A stretch of 64,000 bases of DNA from Ichthyophis bannanicus (Eukaryota; Chordata; Amphibia; Gymnophiona; Ichthyophiidae): NCBI GenBank assembly GCA_033557465.1, contig CM066031.1, positions 1,068,426,444 to 1,068,490,443 on the forward strand, read 5' to 3'. The notes beneath the pieces are model-generated. The model searched no databases and was not told the DNA's origin. It saw nothing but the letters and a program-made list of their open reading frames with translations. Shown in pieces: positions 42,454 through 53,739 of this stretch. Position numbers and translations under genes: made by a program. How positions within the stretch are numbered: the first letter of the stretch is position 1; every line of letters begins with the position of its first letter.

Positions 42454-43855
42454 TGTCATGATGTGGGCACTGATAAAGTTGGTTTAAAGAAAAGAAATCC
42501 TGTTTCTTTTGAGGAGCTAGGTGTGCAATTACCCCCAGGCACAGCTAGAGGGAGCAGGAACAGACATTCGGGAGTTAATGAGCCTAGGAACTCTGATGAC
42601 TTGCAGCTGGAAGGGAATCAGGAAGTCATCCAAAACAGTTTGCTTTATAAGTCAGAGCAGAATGCTTCTAAAAGAGGGAAGGCTGAGAGCTACCGAAGGA
42701 AGGCTGAGAGCCAAATGGGGAAGGCTGAGAGCCAAACAGAGAAGGCTGAGAGCCAAGAGGACAAGCCTGGGAGCTACCGAGGAGACAAGCCTGAGGGCTG
42801 TGAAGGAAGCAAGGCTGGGAACCATCAAGAAAGGACTGAGAAGAACTTGAGGAGAAACAGACTTCACAAGGTGGGGAGCCAGAAGGCCCAAACTGACCCT
42901 GTTGCACAAGGGGAGTTTGGTAGAGTTTGCCCTAAGGTGAGAGTGTCTGCCACGCCTAGTTCTTATAGTTTGCCTGGATATAGAACAGAGAGACGGAAGC
43001 CAAGAACCAGGGAGAAGGGTTCTGAGAAGAGCTTACTATCTCTGGAGGATTATTGCCAAGTTTTACCAGGTCAGAGAGAAAAGCACTTTTATAATCAACA
43101 GGAGTTTTTACCCAGAGTGAGAGGAGAATCCAGGATAAGTTTTACTCCACTGCCTAGAAGCACAGCTGTGTCCCACGCTGGCAGGCAGAAGTTCAGCTAC
43201 CAAGGGAGAGGGGCTGGAAGAGAAAACACTGTGGATTTCAACTCAGCTAAACCAAGGTATGAGACATTAACCATTGACTGTAATTATTGTGCTCCTAAAG
43301 GCTCTGCTAAAACAAGTGTTCCTTCTTTGAGAAAAAAGAAACCAGATTGGTTTAGTAAAATACCAGCAGCCTTGAGAATCCCTGGCTATGGGAAGCCAGA
43401 CTCCCGAGTTTTAAATTACAAGGCTGAGATAGACAGGGACAGTGAATACTCCTCAACTGAGTACAGTGAAGGAGAGTCCATGGAAATAGATTATCCAAAC
43501 ACTGTTCCCTCACCTATGCCAGAACTCATGGAATGTGATTGGTGCACTGCCTCAGCTCCAGACTCTGTATGTTCCATATAACACAGAAGAATGAATGAAA
43601 TGTAATTAATGTTTCTTGCACTGAATTCTACTATTTGAAAGCCTGCCTTAACTGTGAAGCAACAGTTAAGCATTCATTATAAATATTGGTACCTTTTGGC
43701 ACAAAGGACTTTCTGTTTCTTAAATTATCTCTTATGTTGGACCTTTGCATTAACCAGGGAATAAAAGCCTTTATTTCCCTCCACCTGGTCTCTTTAATCA
43801 ATAACGTCGTGACATAATGGCGTAATCTTTATTGTCCGGGAACACCCCCGTGACA
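42454..43855 (+). mobile_element. Solo LTR-like unit, 1402 bp, inside RTE
   Basis: Starts TGTCATGATG and ends CCCCCGTGACA, with TG...CA ends and short inverted TGTCA/TGACA tips. It is flanked by the 4-bp duplication ATTT (42450-42453 and 43856-43859). A TATA-like TATAAATA lies at 43678-43685 and AATAAA at 43760-43765. Excision restores the RTE endonuclease frame exactly. A long ORF occupies most of the presumed U3. No gag, pol or second LTR is present, so it is a solo LTR or an unknown compact element. Confidence 0.72.
42463..43581 (+). CDS. Long ORF within the LTR-like unit, unknown basic protein
   Basis: 372 open codons, with the frame open from the first base of the LTR-like unit but no early ATG (GTG at 42463; first ATG about residue 85). 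This suggests the C-terminal part of a protein whose start lay upstream in the parent element's internal region. Features: five short repeats of GKAESxx/EKAESQ type near residues 70-100, a basic K/R/Q-rich body, a possible CNYCAPKG segment, and an acidic tail (YSEGESMEIDY, then MECDWC). No domain is recognised. The stop is followed by a TATA box 97 nt later. Gag, Env or accessory origin cannot be decided. Confidence 0.5.
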   Translation: MGTDKVGLKKRNPVSFEELGVQLPPGTARGSRNRHSGVNEPRNSDDLQLEGNQEVIQNSLLYKSEQNASKRGKAESYRRKAESQMGKAESQTEKAESQEDKPGSYRGDKPEGCEGSKAGNHQERTEKNLRRNRLHKVGSQKAQTDPVAQGEFGRVCPKVRVSATPSSYSLPGYRTERRKPRTREKGSEKSLLSLEDYCQVLPGQREKHFYNQQEFLPRVRGESRISFTPLPRSTAVSHAGRQKFSYQGRGAGRENTVDFNSAKPRYETLTIDCNYCAPKGSAKTSVPSLRKKKPDWFSKIPAALRIPGYGKPDSRVLNYKAEIDRDSEYSSTEYSEGESMEIDYPNTVPSPMPELMECDWCTASAPDSVCSI

Positions 43856-43859
43856 ATTT

Positions 43860-44760
43860 ATAATTAAGAAGAAACTTGCAAGAACTGTAATGAAATACAG
43901 TGCAGTCAGTGAATGCTTAATTTCTATTTGTCTATGAGGAATGCCTATCAACACAATTATAATTTAAGTATATGCCCCAACAGCTGCAGAAGAGGATGAA
44001 ATTGAGTTATATGAACAAGTACAAGCTGAAATTGACAGAACATGCAAATAGGATATTCTGATAGTCATGGGTGACTGGAACGCAAAAGTTGGCAACAAAG
44101 AAGAAGGCAAAATGGTTGGAAAATATGGACTTGGCAACAGAAATGAAACTGGAGAAAGATTGATATAATTCTGCAAGACCAATGATCTATTCATCTGACA
44201 CCTTCTTCCAGCAACACAAATGGTAACCACACATGGACTTCACCCAATGGATTGTACAAAAATCAAATTGACTACATTTGTGGAAGTCAACAATGGAAAA
44301 GCTCTATAATATCAACAGACAAAACCTGGAGCTGACTGTGGTACAGATCACCAATTACTAGTATGCAAACTCAAGCTAAAGTTGAAAAAGAAAGCAAGCC
44401 ACTCATGAATGTAGAAACATTTGATCTTGAGAATATACCACTGGAATTTAAAGACTGCCTGCAAAATCAATTTGCTGCTTTAGATACAAATTACAGAGCT
44501 CCAGAAGAGTTATGGGATGACAACAAGAAGGTTGTGTTGGAAGAAAGTGAGAAGTCTCTACAAAAGCAAAGAAGAAGCAAAAATGGCCAAAATGGATGAC
44601 TGAAGAAACTCTGAAAATTGCCCAGAAACGCAGAGAAGCTAAAGCCACAGGAGAAAGAGGCAATCCCAGAACTCAACAGAGATTTCCAAGGTGCAGCAAG
44701 ACAAGACAAGACAAGGAGAAGTACTACAATGTCACATGCAAGGAAATAGAAGCAGCTACC
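43860..44760 (+). pseudogene. RTE endonuclease C-terminal part and linker
   Basis: Frames read KKLARTVMKYSAVSECL, VYAPTAAEEDEIELYEQVQA, then after a stop DILIVMGDWNAKVGNKEEGK (catalytic GDWN box) and KYGLGNRNETGERL. The linker region (44363-44823) is charged, with the QKRREAKATGERG-type block known from RTE. Several stops and frame changes. Confidence 0.8.
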
Positions 44761-44764
44761 ACCA

Positions 44765-45085
44765 TAAAAATGCAGGGATTGCGGCATGGCAGCATTACCA
44801 ATACAGCCAACGCCACCCACTGAGGTGGCATAAACTGCACCTATAATGTCTGCAAAACGTGCTGCTTCCATGCTTGTCAATGCCCATGGTAACTACACAG
44901 TACAGGGACGCCCACTCTCCAGTCACACCCCACCCATTCATGCTCCTAACATGCAGAATGCAGATAGCACAGAAAATCCCCTACTCTGTCTGCATTTGGC
45001 CCGCGTTAGCTGTTGCTGTGGCCTGATTTTCCCATGTTAGCACTGTGATAACAGCTAACGCCTTTAGTAAGTTTACCCCTAAAAC
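44765..45085. mobile_element. Possible short DNA-transposon insert in RTE
   Basis: Between the RTE linker and the L1-like fragment. Its right end TTTAGTAAGTTTACCCCTA resembles the end of the 40646 family. The left boundary is uncertain. Confidence 0.35.
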
Positions 45086-45109
45086 AAATTACGGTCTTCA
45101 CTCCATTAA

Positions 45110-45800
45110 AATTAGTTCAGTCAGATGACTTTTTTTCTAAAAATCTGTTTTATTGATGCTGCACCAAACAAAAAGACATAAAACAAAACTAAATTCAGCA
45201 GAAAGGTAAAAATTCCAGAGTAAAACAGAAAAAAACCCCTAGCTTCAGTTTAAATGTAACAGCATCTTGTAAATTAAACCTTCTCTGTAGCAGGTTGTTC
45301 CTTTGTCCACTCATTAAGTTTCCTCCTTGCTTCTTCTCTTAGTCTCCTGGTTGGGTAACCAGACTCCTTAATCTTTCTCTGAAAGATAAGCACACAGACG
45401 CTCCTTCATAACAGTCTCAAATCAAACAGTTTTGCCATTCTTAGGGCTGACTGCACACTTTCTCTCCAATCCTACACCTAGGGTGAAGGCATAGGGAAAA
45501 TTAAAAAAAAAAAATCCTTCAAAAACCCTGAAGTGTACAGACTTATAATATTCTTCAAAAACTTGCTCTGTGTCCTGCCTTCCAATTCTATGTTCTCCTT
45601 TCATATCCTTAATCTTCAGTATTGTGCTTTGGGCTACCCTTTGTTTTAATTGAGCCACTAATAATTTCTCAATTTTCCCTCCATGGGAATAGCATTTTTG
45701 TCCCATTTTCTATAAACAAATTCCACCTCTTTCACTAAAATTTTATTAGTATCAAACCTGATAAAATCAATTCTATTGGTCCACTTCTTAATCTAAAACA
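45110..45800 (-). mobile_element. L1/Tx1-like LINE ORF2 fragment
   Basis: The minus-strand ORF 45422-45706 reads GKIEKLLVAQLKQRVAQSTI and EQVFEEYYKSV, matching the region before the RT core of L1-clade ORF2. Downstream the minus-strand reading has frame breaks. Only this piece is present. Confidence 0.55.
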
Positions 45801-45839
45801 ATTTATTCTCCAATTATGTGTATCACTGAGGCAGTGACA

Positions 45840-46330
45840 ATGAGTGGAATGAGAGTCTGGTTTCCTGGTGTTTGCTGCAAGTTGATGCCATGGCATGATG
45901 CTTACTTTATTGAAGATTTAAGAGTGACTGGAATGTTTGATTTAACTCAGAGTGCTATTAAGGACCTGGATAAGATTTTCCTGAGATGTACCTTTTGCAT
46001 GCAAAGGTTCAACGTATCCAAACCATAGTATTTTCAATAACGTCATATGGATGTGAAAGTTGGACTATGAAGAAGAAAGACAGGAAGAAAATCAATGCCT
46101 TCGAATTATGGTGTTGGCAAAGAATATTGTGTATACAAGGACTACCTGAAGAACAAATCAATCAGTACTAGAGGAAATCTAAGTTGAGCTTTCTGTAGAA
46201 GCTCAAGTGACAAGACTTTGACTTTCAAACTTTGGACACATCATGCAAAGAAGGTCATTAGAGAAAGAGAAAGAAAGACATCATGCTTGGCAAGGTTGAA
46301 GGTCAATGCAAAAGAGAACTTGCAACAAGG
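45840..46330 (+). pseudogene. RTE reverse transcriptase C-terminal part
   Basis: Frames read RVTGMFDLTQSAIKDLDKIF, SYGCESWTMKKKDRKKINAF, ELWCWQRILCI, and DIMLGKVEGQCKRELATRR, the C-terminal region of BovB/RTE RT. It continues after the L2 insert as WIDITAAMDVTLS-like text at 47493 onward. Confidence 0.8.
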
Positions 46331-47492
46331 AGAATCACAAGAATCTGTCCTATCAGCTCTGTTGTTCAACATTTACATACAGCCACTATGCTCAGTCATA
46401 CAAGCCTACAACATCTTCTCACACAGATGCAGACAATATTGTGCTTTATGCACCCTTTTCCACCATGAAGCCTATAAAGACATCACTAATAAATTGCCTC
46501 ATAGCAGTAACTGGCTAACTGATCACAATCTTTCCATAAATTACAAAAAAACAAATGTCCTGTACATAACAACAGAAAACACTATCAATCCACCAACCAC
46601 ATTAAAAATCATGGACAATGAACTGAAGGTAAAACCAGAGATTCATTATCTGGGAATAATCCTAGACCAACAGCTATCATTGCATTCACACATCAGCAAG
46701 ACTACAAAGGTCATATACCACAAAATGAAAGTACTACCCTACTACACCTACATCCATTACTCGACATCTGTAACTTCCGAATAGTACTCCAGGCTATTAT
46801 ATCCCCCTATTTAGACTATAATTTATGATGGATTGCCAAATAATGCCCTACACCCAATACAGATGGCCCAGAACACAGCTGCATGCATCCTACATAGTTA
46901 GCAAGATCTGACCATAAAACACCAATGCTAAAGCAGCTCCACTGGCTTCCAATAACAACTCGCATAAAATACAAAGTTCTACTCATTATCTTCAAAATAT
47001 CATAAATCTATCTTCAGACCACCTACAATCCCTGCTACACAAGACACAAAACAATTGAACCAGGAGATCCAACACACAACACACATTCACAATTCCAGCG
47101 CAGAAGGCGAAAAGCACACAAGTTGTTTGCAAGTGAGCATTCTCATTCTTTGCTGTCTCCATCTGGAAAGCACTCCTACAAGATATATGGACCACATCAG
47201 AATGCAAAGATTTTTGAAGGAAACTCAAAACTCACCTATTCAGAAAATATTTTGTAGATGAAGGCTAACACACTCAGAACAGGAACACAGTGAATAGTGT
47301 GTGTGTACCGTATCTATCCCCCCTGAAAAAAGGCCCTCCATCCCAGTTACAACACTGTTCTGTCTACGACCATAAGATAGATGTTTAATGTTTGAATATG
47401 TTAATAATTTCCTTGTAAAGCCAAGTAGATAAAGTTATACGTAAACCACTTTGACTTCAAGATAAAACGAGATACAAACAAAGTTAAATAAA
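46331..47492 (+). mobile_element. L2-type LINE 3' fragment inserted in RTE
   Basis: Starts at an RT block resembling GVPQGSVLSALLFNIYIQPL, with TDADNIVLYAP, HYLGIILDQQLSLHSHI and the L2 C-terminal region to about 46990. The 3' end is GTAAACCACTTTGACTTCAAG followed by a TAAATAAATAAAAT tail at 47480-47492. Removal joins the RTE C-terminus. Confidence 0.78.
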
Positions 47493-47650
47493 TAAAATAT
47501 GATGGATTGATATAATAGCAGCAGCTATGGATGTCACTCTATCAACAATTAGCTGCCTGAGTGAGGACCGAATGTGGTTTGAGACAGCTATCCATGGGGT
47601 GGTCATGAAGTGACTGATTGAACTGCACACAACAACAACAGCAAGCTATC

Positions 47651-49098
47651 TGACTGGGTGTGGAATGCCATTTGCTTACTATTTATTTTTTCTCTACAAT
47701 TACTGCTTCTTGGATTGATATGATTCTGATTGTTGTATTTGGAAAAATAAAATAAAAAGAGTTTAAAAAACAACCCTCATTCCTCATTGCTATTTGGGAT
47801 GCACCAGGGTTTGATTCCTCATAAAACAAGTTGGATTTCCAAGGTAGTTTGGGAGGATGTGCCTTCCAGATTCTCCAAACCTCTCAGGAATAGCAAACTT
47901 ACACTCATGTAGACTGCTGTCTTCAGGAAGACCCAGGCTAGGTTCCTCACAGGCTTTTGCTGAAAATTTGTTGCTGAAAACAGGCTAGACATCCAGAAAT
48001 CTCCTCAAAATAATATATACTTCCTTTAAGCTCCAGTTTTATGGGGTAGGCCATATCAGCTTGAGAAGCTCCTTGCCTTCTTCATGGCCTAGCTGACCAT
48101 GAAGAGAGGCAGCCTCCTGGACTCTGACAGCTCACTCAGCTACTGATGGCCAAAGATCCCTCCAGACCCACATTAACAGTGGCTTTTATAGTCCCCTCTA
48201 AACCACATAAGGGGAACTCACACTAACAGTGACAGACAGCTTGGCCCATCCTACATTACATTATAGCACAGACTAGGAGCTCCAGAGATTTTATTTACTA
48301 ATGACAGAAGTGCATGTGGAGGGAAATTTTATAAGGGGTTCCTATGTTAAGCCATTTTATAAAGTTAAGCCATTTTATAAAGTCAAATAGGTGTCTACTT
48401 AGCTTTATAAAATACTTGCATAAGTAATATAACTCATGCCTACATTCCAAGTGTGGGAGTTACACCAGCCTGAGAGCAGATGAAAATGTCCATCTTATAC
48501 TCATTTGCTCATATTTTATAAAATGTGTGCACTTGCATGTTCTACCTATGTTCTGCTCAAACTCTGTTCTTGTGCATGCCCACCAGCAAAGTATGCACTT
48601 TTACAGAGGTCAAGTATTTTATAAGAGGTCATTTTTGCATGTATGTGGCCACATATGCATGGGAATAGCTTTATAAAATGACTTCTTTTGGGGCCATGTT
48701 ACATCTAAGCCCTCACAAGGTCTCTCACTTATAGATTTTTAGGTAGTTATGTAGGAGGCAGCCAAGGTCAAGTTAGCTCCTGCCCAGTGAATGGAAGATT
48801 TTGGCCTTCTAGCTTACACCTAGATATGGCCAGTTCAAGCTCTTTCGAGGATCATGCGCTACAAACTTGGGATATACTTTAGAGATGCTGTGAGGGTATT
48901 TGTCTAAATGATTGTCAGCAATGTGGTAATTCTGAAAGTGGTGCAAACTGCAGACAAAATCTAGTGACAGAATTGCAGAAGGATAAAGCAGGATAAAAAT
49001 CATGAAAAGCAGCTGGTATTTTTTTAAAGAAGCAGATTTACTTTATTTTACAACATTTGTATTCAAGGCAATCTCTTAGGCTTCCGCAGCTAGTATCA
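47651..49098. other. Unassigned, with TTATAAAAT-rich MITE-like sequence
   Basis: Segments around 48320-48690 repeat TTTTATAAAAT-type boxes, similar to 58130-59155 and suggestive of a non-autonomous DNA transposon. No coding sequence is supported. Confidence 0.45.
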
Positions 49099-49262
49099 TG
49101 ATCTTAGAAGTTTTCCGGGCCATGCCTCGTCCTAATAAGTGGGACCGACATTCCAGCCACCATGGTGTCTTTTTTTCACCCTGAAGAAAGTCACAGCATG
49201 ATGACTGGAACATTAGTCCCATTTACTAAGACACAGCATGGCCCGAAAAACTGCAAAGATCA
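49099..49262. repeat. Palindromic element with hammerhead-like loop
   Basis: Arms of about 66 bp (49099-49164 and 49197-49262) pair from TGATCTT...GGGCCATG to CATGGCCCG...AAGATCA. The loop region contains CTGAAGA (49181-49187) and GGAAC (49207-49211), separated by AGTCA...TGACT, which can form a 5-bp stem. Confidence 0.75.
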
Positions 49263-50055
49263 TTTGTATTCAAAGTGCTTTTTTAATATTGAGGAATTTG
49301 GAAAAGAACAGTGTTTTAAAAACAATAAGTATTTTATGCCATTTGAAGAAGTTGCTGAACATAAAATGATTTTCAGATCAGCAGATGGCTGACTGCTTCC
49401 AGCAGCAGAACCTTAGGAAATCATTAAAAAAACAGAAGTTGTGTAAAAACCAGAGGAGCTTCAGAAATCAGGTTAATTGTCATGATTTTTTATTACTCCC
49501 ACGATGATTGACATTAACATACAGTCTTGTTCGTCACCCACCAACCTGGCTGTTCTACAGCTTATGCTCAATTTCCTTAATGGATGTTCTCATGTGAGTA
49601 TATGGAAGTTCTTCATAACTCCCTTTTGGGTACTGACTCACTGCTTCTCATCTACACACTAATCTTCCACAGCAAAATGCCAGTTGAACCATTCTATTGT
49701 ACCAGCTGAGGAAGTCTGTCTTCTAATATCTTTATCTTTATTCGCATGATTTGATAAACCGCCCAAGCCGAGGCGTCAGGGCGGTGTACAATACAAAAAA
49801 GCAATGGCTACCGAAAAAACAAAGTCAGAAAAGAACGCCAATAATAACAGGACAGAGAGGGACAGATAAAAGATAGAAAACAAAGGTGGTCCAGAGAGGA
49901 AAAGACGACAGACGGGAGAAACACAAGGGAGGGGGCGAGTAAGGAGACTGAGGGGGAGCTATGAAGAGTGGGGGACGCGGCTGGGGGGCAGAGCGTCACC
50001 AGCGGGAGGGGAGAGATCAAAGGCTTGACAGAAAAGATGGGTTTTGAGAAGAGCT

Positions 50056-51868
50056 CTAAAGCGGGGGTGGGACAGTTCGACGGAGAGAAAGAGGTAGCGA
50101 ATTCCACAAAGCAGGGCCAAGAAAGAAGAAAGCGGAATGCCGAGTGAGTTCCAGACGAGCCTGGGAAGGGGAGGGGAGGAAGAGGCGGTTACCGTGCGCT
50201 GAACAAAGAAGGCATGAGGAGGGTTGGAGATGAATGATGTCTGCCAAGTACTGGGGGGTGCCGGAATGGAGGGCTCTGTGCGTGAGGATGAGTAATTTGT
50301 ACATGAATCTGAACTTCACCGGAAGCCAGTGAAGGGCGAGAAGGCTGGGAGTGACGTGCGCACGGGCAGGAGAGTGGGTGATGAGGCGGGCTGCAGTATT
50401 TTGGATTAATTGAAGATGGCGAAGCTGGGAGGAGGGGAGGCCGGCGTAGATAGCATTACAGTAATCCAGACGTGTGATCACCAGTGACATAACCAGAGTG
50501 ACAACCGACGAAGGGGGAAGAAATGAGCGAACAGCCCTTATCTGACGGAGGTAGAGGAAGGAAGTACTACGACAGAGGAGATGTGTTGGTGGAAGGAAAG
50601 AGAAGAGTCCAAAGTGACACCCAGGTAACGAAGAGTGGATACCAAGGGGATAGGACGGGAGGACAGAAAAGGGGCCAGAGCAGGGGGAGGAAGTCCAAAA
50701 GAAAACCAGATTGCAGAAGATTTGGTGGGATTGGTGTGAAGAAAGTTGAGATCAAACCAAGAGGCGATAGAGGCCAGACAGAGGTTAAGTGGGGCAAGCT
50801 CAGGGGAGGAGGAGGATGATGTGTGGTGGACCAAGAGACTATCATCGGTGTATATATAAGCAGAGATACCAGACTGCTGAATGAGCAGGGCAAGAGGGGC
50901 AAGAAATATGTTGAAAAGCAGGGGGGCGAGAATAGAACCCTGGGGAACCCCACAGAACGAGGGGGAGAGATGCGAAGCGGAGGAACCAGAGTGAACAGAG
51001 AAAGTGCGGGAAGGCAGAAAGGAATGGAACCACTGTAGGACAGTACCATGAACACCAAAGTCAGACAGATGGGTAAGAAGAGTGCGGTGATCAACCACAT
51101 CAAAGGTGGAGGAAAGATCCAGAGATACCACAAGAGAAAAGTCACCCTGATCGTAAGCGCGGTGGAGTTCAGAGAGCAAAGCAACAAGGATGGTCTCGTG
51201 CTGTGTCCGAGACGGAAGCCCGACTGCCATGGGTGGAGTGCAAAGGTGGAGTCCAAGTGAGTCGTGAGTTGGGCGAAGACAAGCTTTTCGAGGATTTTTG
51301 AAAGGAAAGGAAGGTTAGTGACCGGTCGCCAGTTGGCGAGGGAAACAGGATCGAGGGAAGGTTTCTTCAAGAGAGGGCGGACAATGGTGTGTTTCCAACT
51401 GGATGGGAAATGACCGGAAGTGAGGCTGGAATTGATAATGGAGAGAATGTAGGGGGTCAGTTCAAGATCTGAGTTGAGTAACCAAGATGAGGGCACGGGG
51501 TCAAGAGGGCAAGTGGTCTGATGAGCAGACAAGATCACTCTAGTTAACTCAGGCAGGGTAATGGGCGCAAAGGAGCACCATACATGTGGAAAGGTGTGGG
51601 AGAGAGGACCCCAGAGGAAATGGGAGCGTCAGGAAGGGGAGATAGGGGAGGAGGACAGGTAGGGAAGGAAGAGCCGGAGGGTAAGGACTTTATTAGAGAA
51701 AAAGGAGGCGCGGGCAGAGGGACTAGGGGGAGGATGGGAAGGGTTAGAGGGACAAGAAGAGGTAGAGGTAGAAGATAGAGATCTAAGGATATGGAACAAA
51801 TGACGAGAAGAGTTAGAGGAGGTGGCTATGAGATGGGAGTAGTATGAATGTTTGGCTGATGTTATCAT
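50056..51868 (-). pseudogene. L2 reverse transcriptase, two frameshifts
   Basis: The linker at 51629-51868 (YYSHLIATSS, LFHILRSLSS, FFSNKVLTLR) is followed by RT N-terminal fingers in the frame 50567-51538 (NWRPVTNLPFLSKILEKLVF), then a shift near 51230 into VVSLDLSSTFDVVDHRTLL (catalytic Asp), CGVPQGSILAPLLFNIF and the YTDDS active site. A second shift near 50500 leads to the C-terminus (TRLDYCNAIYAGLPSSQL, QNTAARLITHSPA, LGPALWNSLPLSLRR). All main RT motifs are readable. Confidence 0.85.
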
Positions 51869-52036
51869 ACAACGATAGGAGAGGTGTGTTTTGGCGGAAA
51901 GCTGAAAAGGAGGCTGCTGACCGGTGTTTCTGCCAGAGACGCTCTGAGCGACGAAGGTGAGTACGCTGAAGATAAAGCCCTGGGTGATACGAAGGGTGAC
52001 GTGAAGAAGAGCGGAAAGAGACAGAGTGAAGGGGGG

Positions 52037-53419
52037 CTAAAGTATCAAGGGCAGTGGAAAGAGTGGAGGACCAAGCGTCCGCTTGCTGGTCAACTGAAAG
52101 AGAGGAGAAGTCTGAGGGGAAGAGGGAGCTGGCTGGGGGGAAGGATTGTAAAGTGTGCGGGGTAATATGTCGCTTAAGAGATGGAGCTGAGGGGACAGAG
52201 GAAGGGGAGTTCCCCGTCCTGGGTGACGGAAAAGGAAAGGAAAAAAGGAGGCAAAGGTGATCAGACCAGGGAATGGGGAGAGGGAGGATATAGGAAGGAA
52301 AGTAGAGAGAAGGGTCGAGCGTGAGGATAAGGTCCAGAGTCTGGCCTGAAACATGGGTTGGGCAGGGGACATGTTGAGCGAGAGAGAGAGGTCAGAGAAG
52401 AGCGAGGAGAGAGTTTTGTTGCGTGACCGTGATGGAGTGACCAGGTGTGCATTGAAGTCACCAAGAATGACCAAGTGGGGGGACAGGAGGACAGAATCTG
52501 ATAAGGTGAGCAGAAGGGAATCCCAGAGATCTGAGCGTAGAGAAGGGGGAGCATAGATGAGAAGAAAATAAATTGGGACGGGAGAGTCAGAGCGGACTAA
52601 GAGGGATTTGGGTTAAGCAGGGGGAGGTTAGACGAGCGACAGGGAGAGGGTGGATCTGAAAATCAACGCTACGCTGCCGCCGCCAGAACGGTGGGGACGA
52701 GGAGTATGTAAGGCCGAGTACCCCGGAGGGAGACATTGATGAAGGAGGGCGTCCTCCTCCTCACAGAGCCATGATTCCGTGAGGAAGAGGGCATCCAAAG
52801 AGCGATGGATCAGAATATCATGAATTAAGTGAGTTTTTGAGCGGAGGGAACGACAATTTAAGAGAGCCAGTGAGAGCATAATAAGGGAAACGGGCAGGAG
52901 GGACAGAGGTGGTGGGGAAAGAGAGGTTAGGGGAACTGGACAAGAATGACAGGGAAGAAGATTGAGCGGATTGCGAGCTAAAGGGCCCAGGAGAGGGGCA
53001 GCAGGTATAGGTGGGTGATGACCCCAGAAGACGGGGATAGAGGCCATGTTCAGAGAAGTGAGGCAGGCTGTTGCAAGAGGCATGTGAACAGACATGGACG
53101 GAGAAAGTATCGAGCCAGAAGACAAGAATGCAGGGAAAGTCGCAAGAAGGAAACACAGAAGATACAGCCAAAGAGAGGAAGAGCTGAGAGAGAACCAAGG
53201 ACGCAAAACGCCCCAACCGTCGCCCCAAGGAGCTCGCCCAAGGAGCACGTCCTGCTCCTTGTGCACGCTCCTTCGGCGCGAAACGCCGCTCGTGCAGGCT
53301 TTAAATGTGGGAAGATACCTGGAGGATGACGTGGAAATGTTGCACGCATCCGCATCACATTCGGGAGGTGGGACCTCACTGGGAGGAAGGCAGGAAGGCA
53401 ATCCAAGGTATGGAGACAC
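52037..53419 (-). pseudogene. L2 endonuclease domain, frameshifted
   Basis: N-terminal part in 52628-53419: LALLNCRSLRSKTHLIHDIL, LFLTESWLCEEEDALL and SGGGSVALIFRSTL. The C-terminal part is in 52037-52474, beginning VILGDFNAHL with the catalytic-loop GDFN. At least one frame change lies between them near 52600. It would nick the target DNA for target-primed reverse transcription. The long upstream part of the first ORF is proline- and serine-rich and may be 5' UTR. Confidence 0.8.
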
Positions 53420-53739
53420 CAGAGAGTCTTCTAATATATATATGTGTAACGCCTTCTTACTATAATATGGTCCCCTAAGTCCTATGCAAAGACAAGTACC
53501 GCTCTAGTCAGAGATGATCTGGGCATGCTTGGAAATTTTTAAGTTGGGTCTCTGTTGGTTTAGCTGACAGTCGCAGGAAGTTTCATGGGTTGGCTCTCCC
53601 ATAATGCGCTGGTCCTGAACCTGCAGAAAACTGATTTACTTTGGTTTGCATGCAATGCCTTATTTATCAGCTCCAGTTTCCATCATTGTTGATAGGATTC
53701 TTTTACCTGTTTTGACCACAGCTAGACGTTTGGGACTGA

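Larger units (their letters stand above)
42190..47650 (+). mobile_element. RTE (BovB-like) LINE, split by several insertions
   Basis: Plus-strand RTE LINE in order: endonuclease start (42233-42453), endonuclease rest (43860-44400), linker (44400-44760), RT C-terminus (45840-46330) and 3' end (47493-47650) with an ACAACAACAACAGC tail. It is interrupted by an LTR-like unit (42454-43855), a DNA-transposon-like piece (about 44765-45085), an L1-like fragment and an L2 (46331-47492). The central RT domain is missing. Confidence 0.82.
49730..53426 (-). mobile_element. Full-length L2 LINE with target duplication
   Basis: A 3.7-kb minus-strand L2 element flanked by TCTTCTAATAT at 49719-49729 and 53427-53437. 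It encodes an EN-RT polyprotein in broken frames. The 3' end in sense has the hairpin ACCGCCC...GGGCGGT, then an ATAAAGATAAAGAT tail. Length and duplication indicate a full-length insertion. Confidence 0.9.

Noticed and set aside
42652..42909. Minus-strand repetitive ORFs rich in Leu and Ser
   Set aside because: Antisense of the GKAES-type repeats in the LTR-borne ORF.
52818..53406. Overlapping ORFs at the L2 5' end
   Set aside because: Alternate frames of the L2 5' region; only the frame leading into the endonuclease motif is supported.
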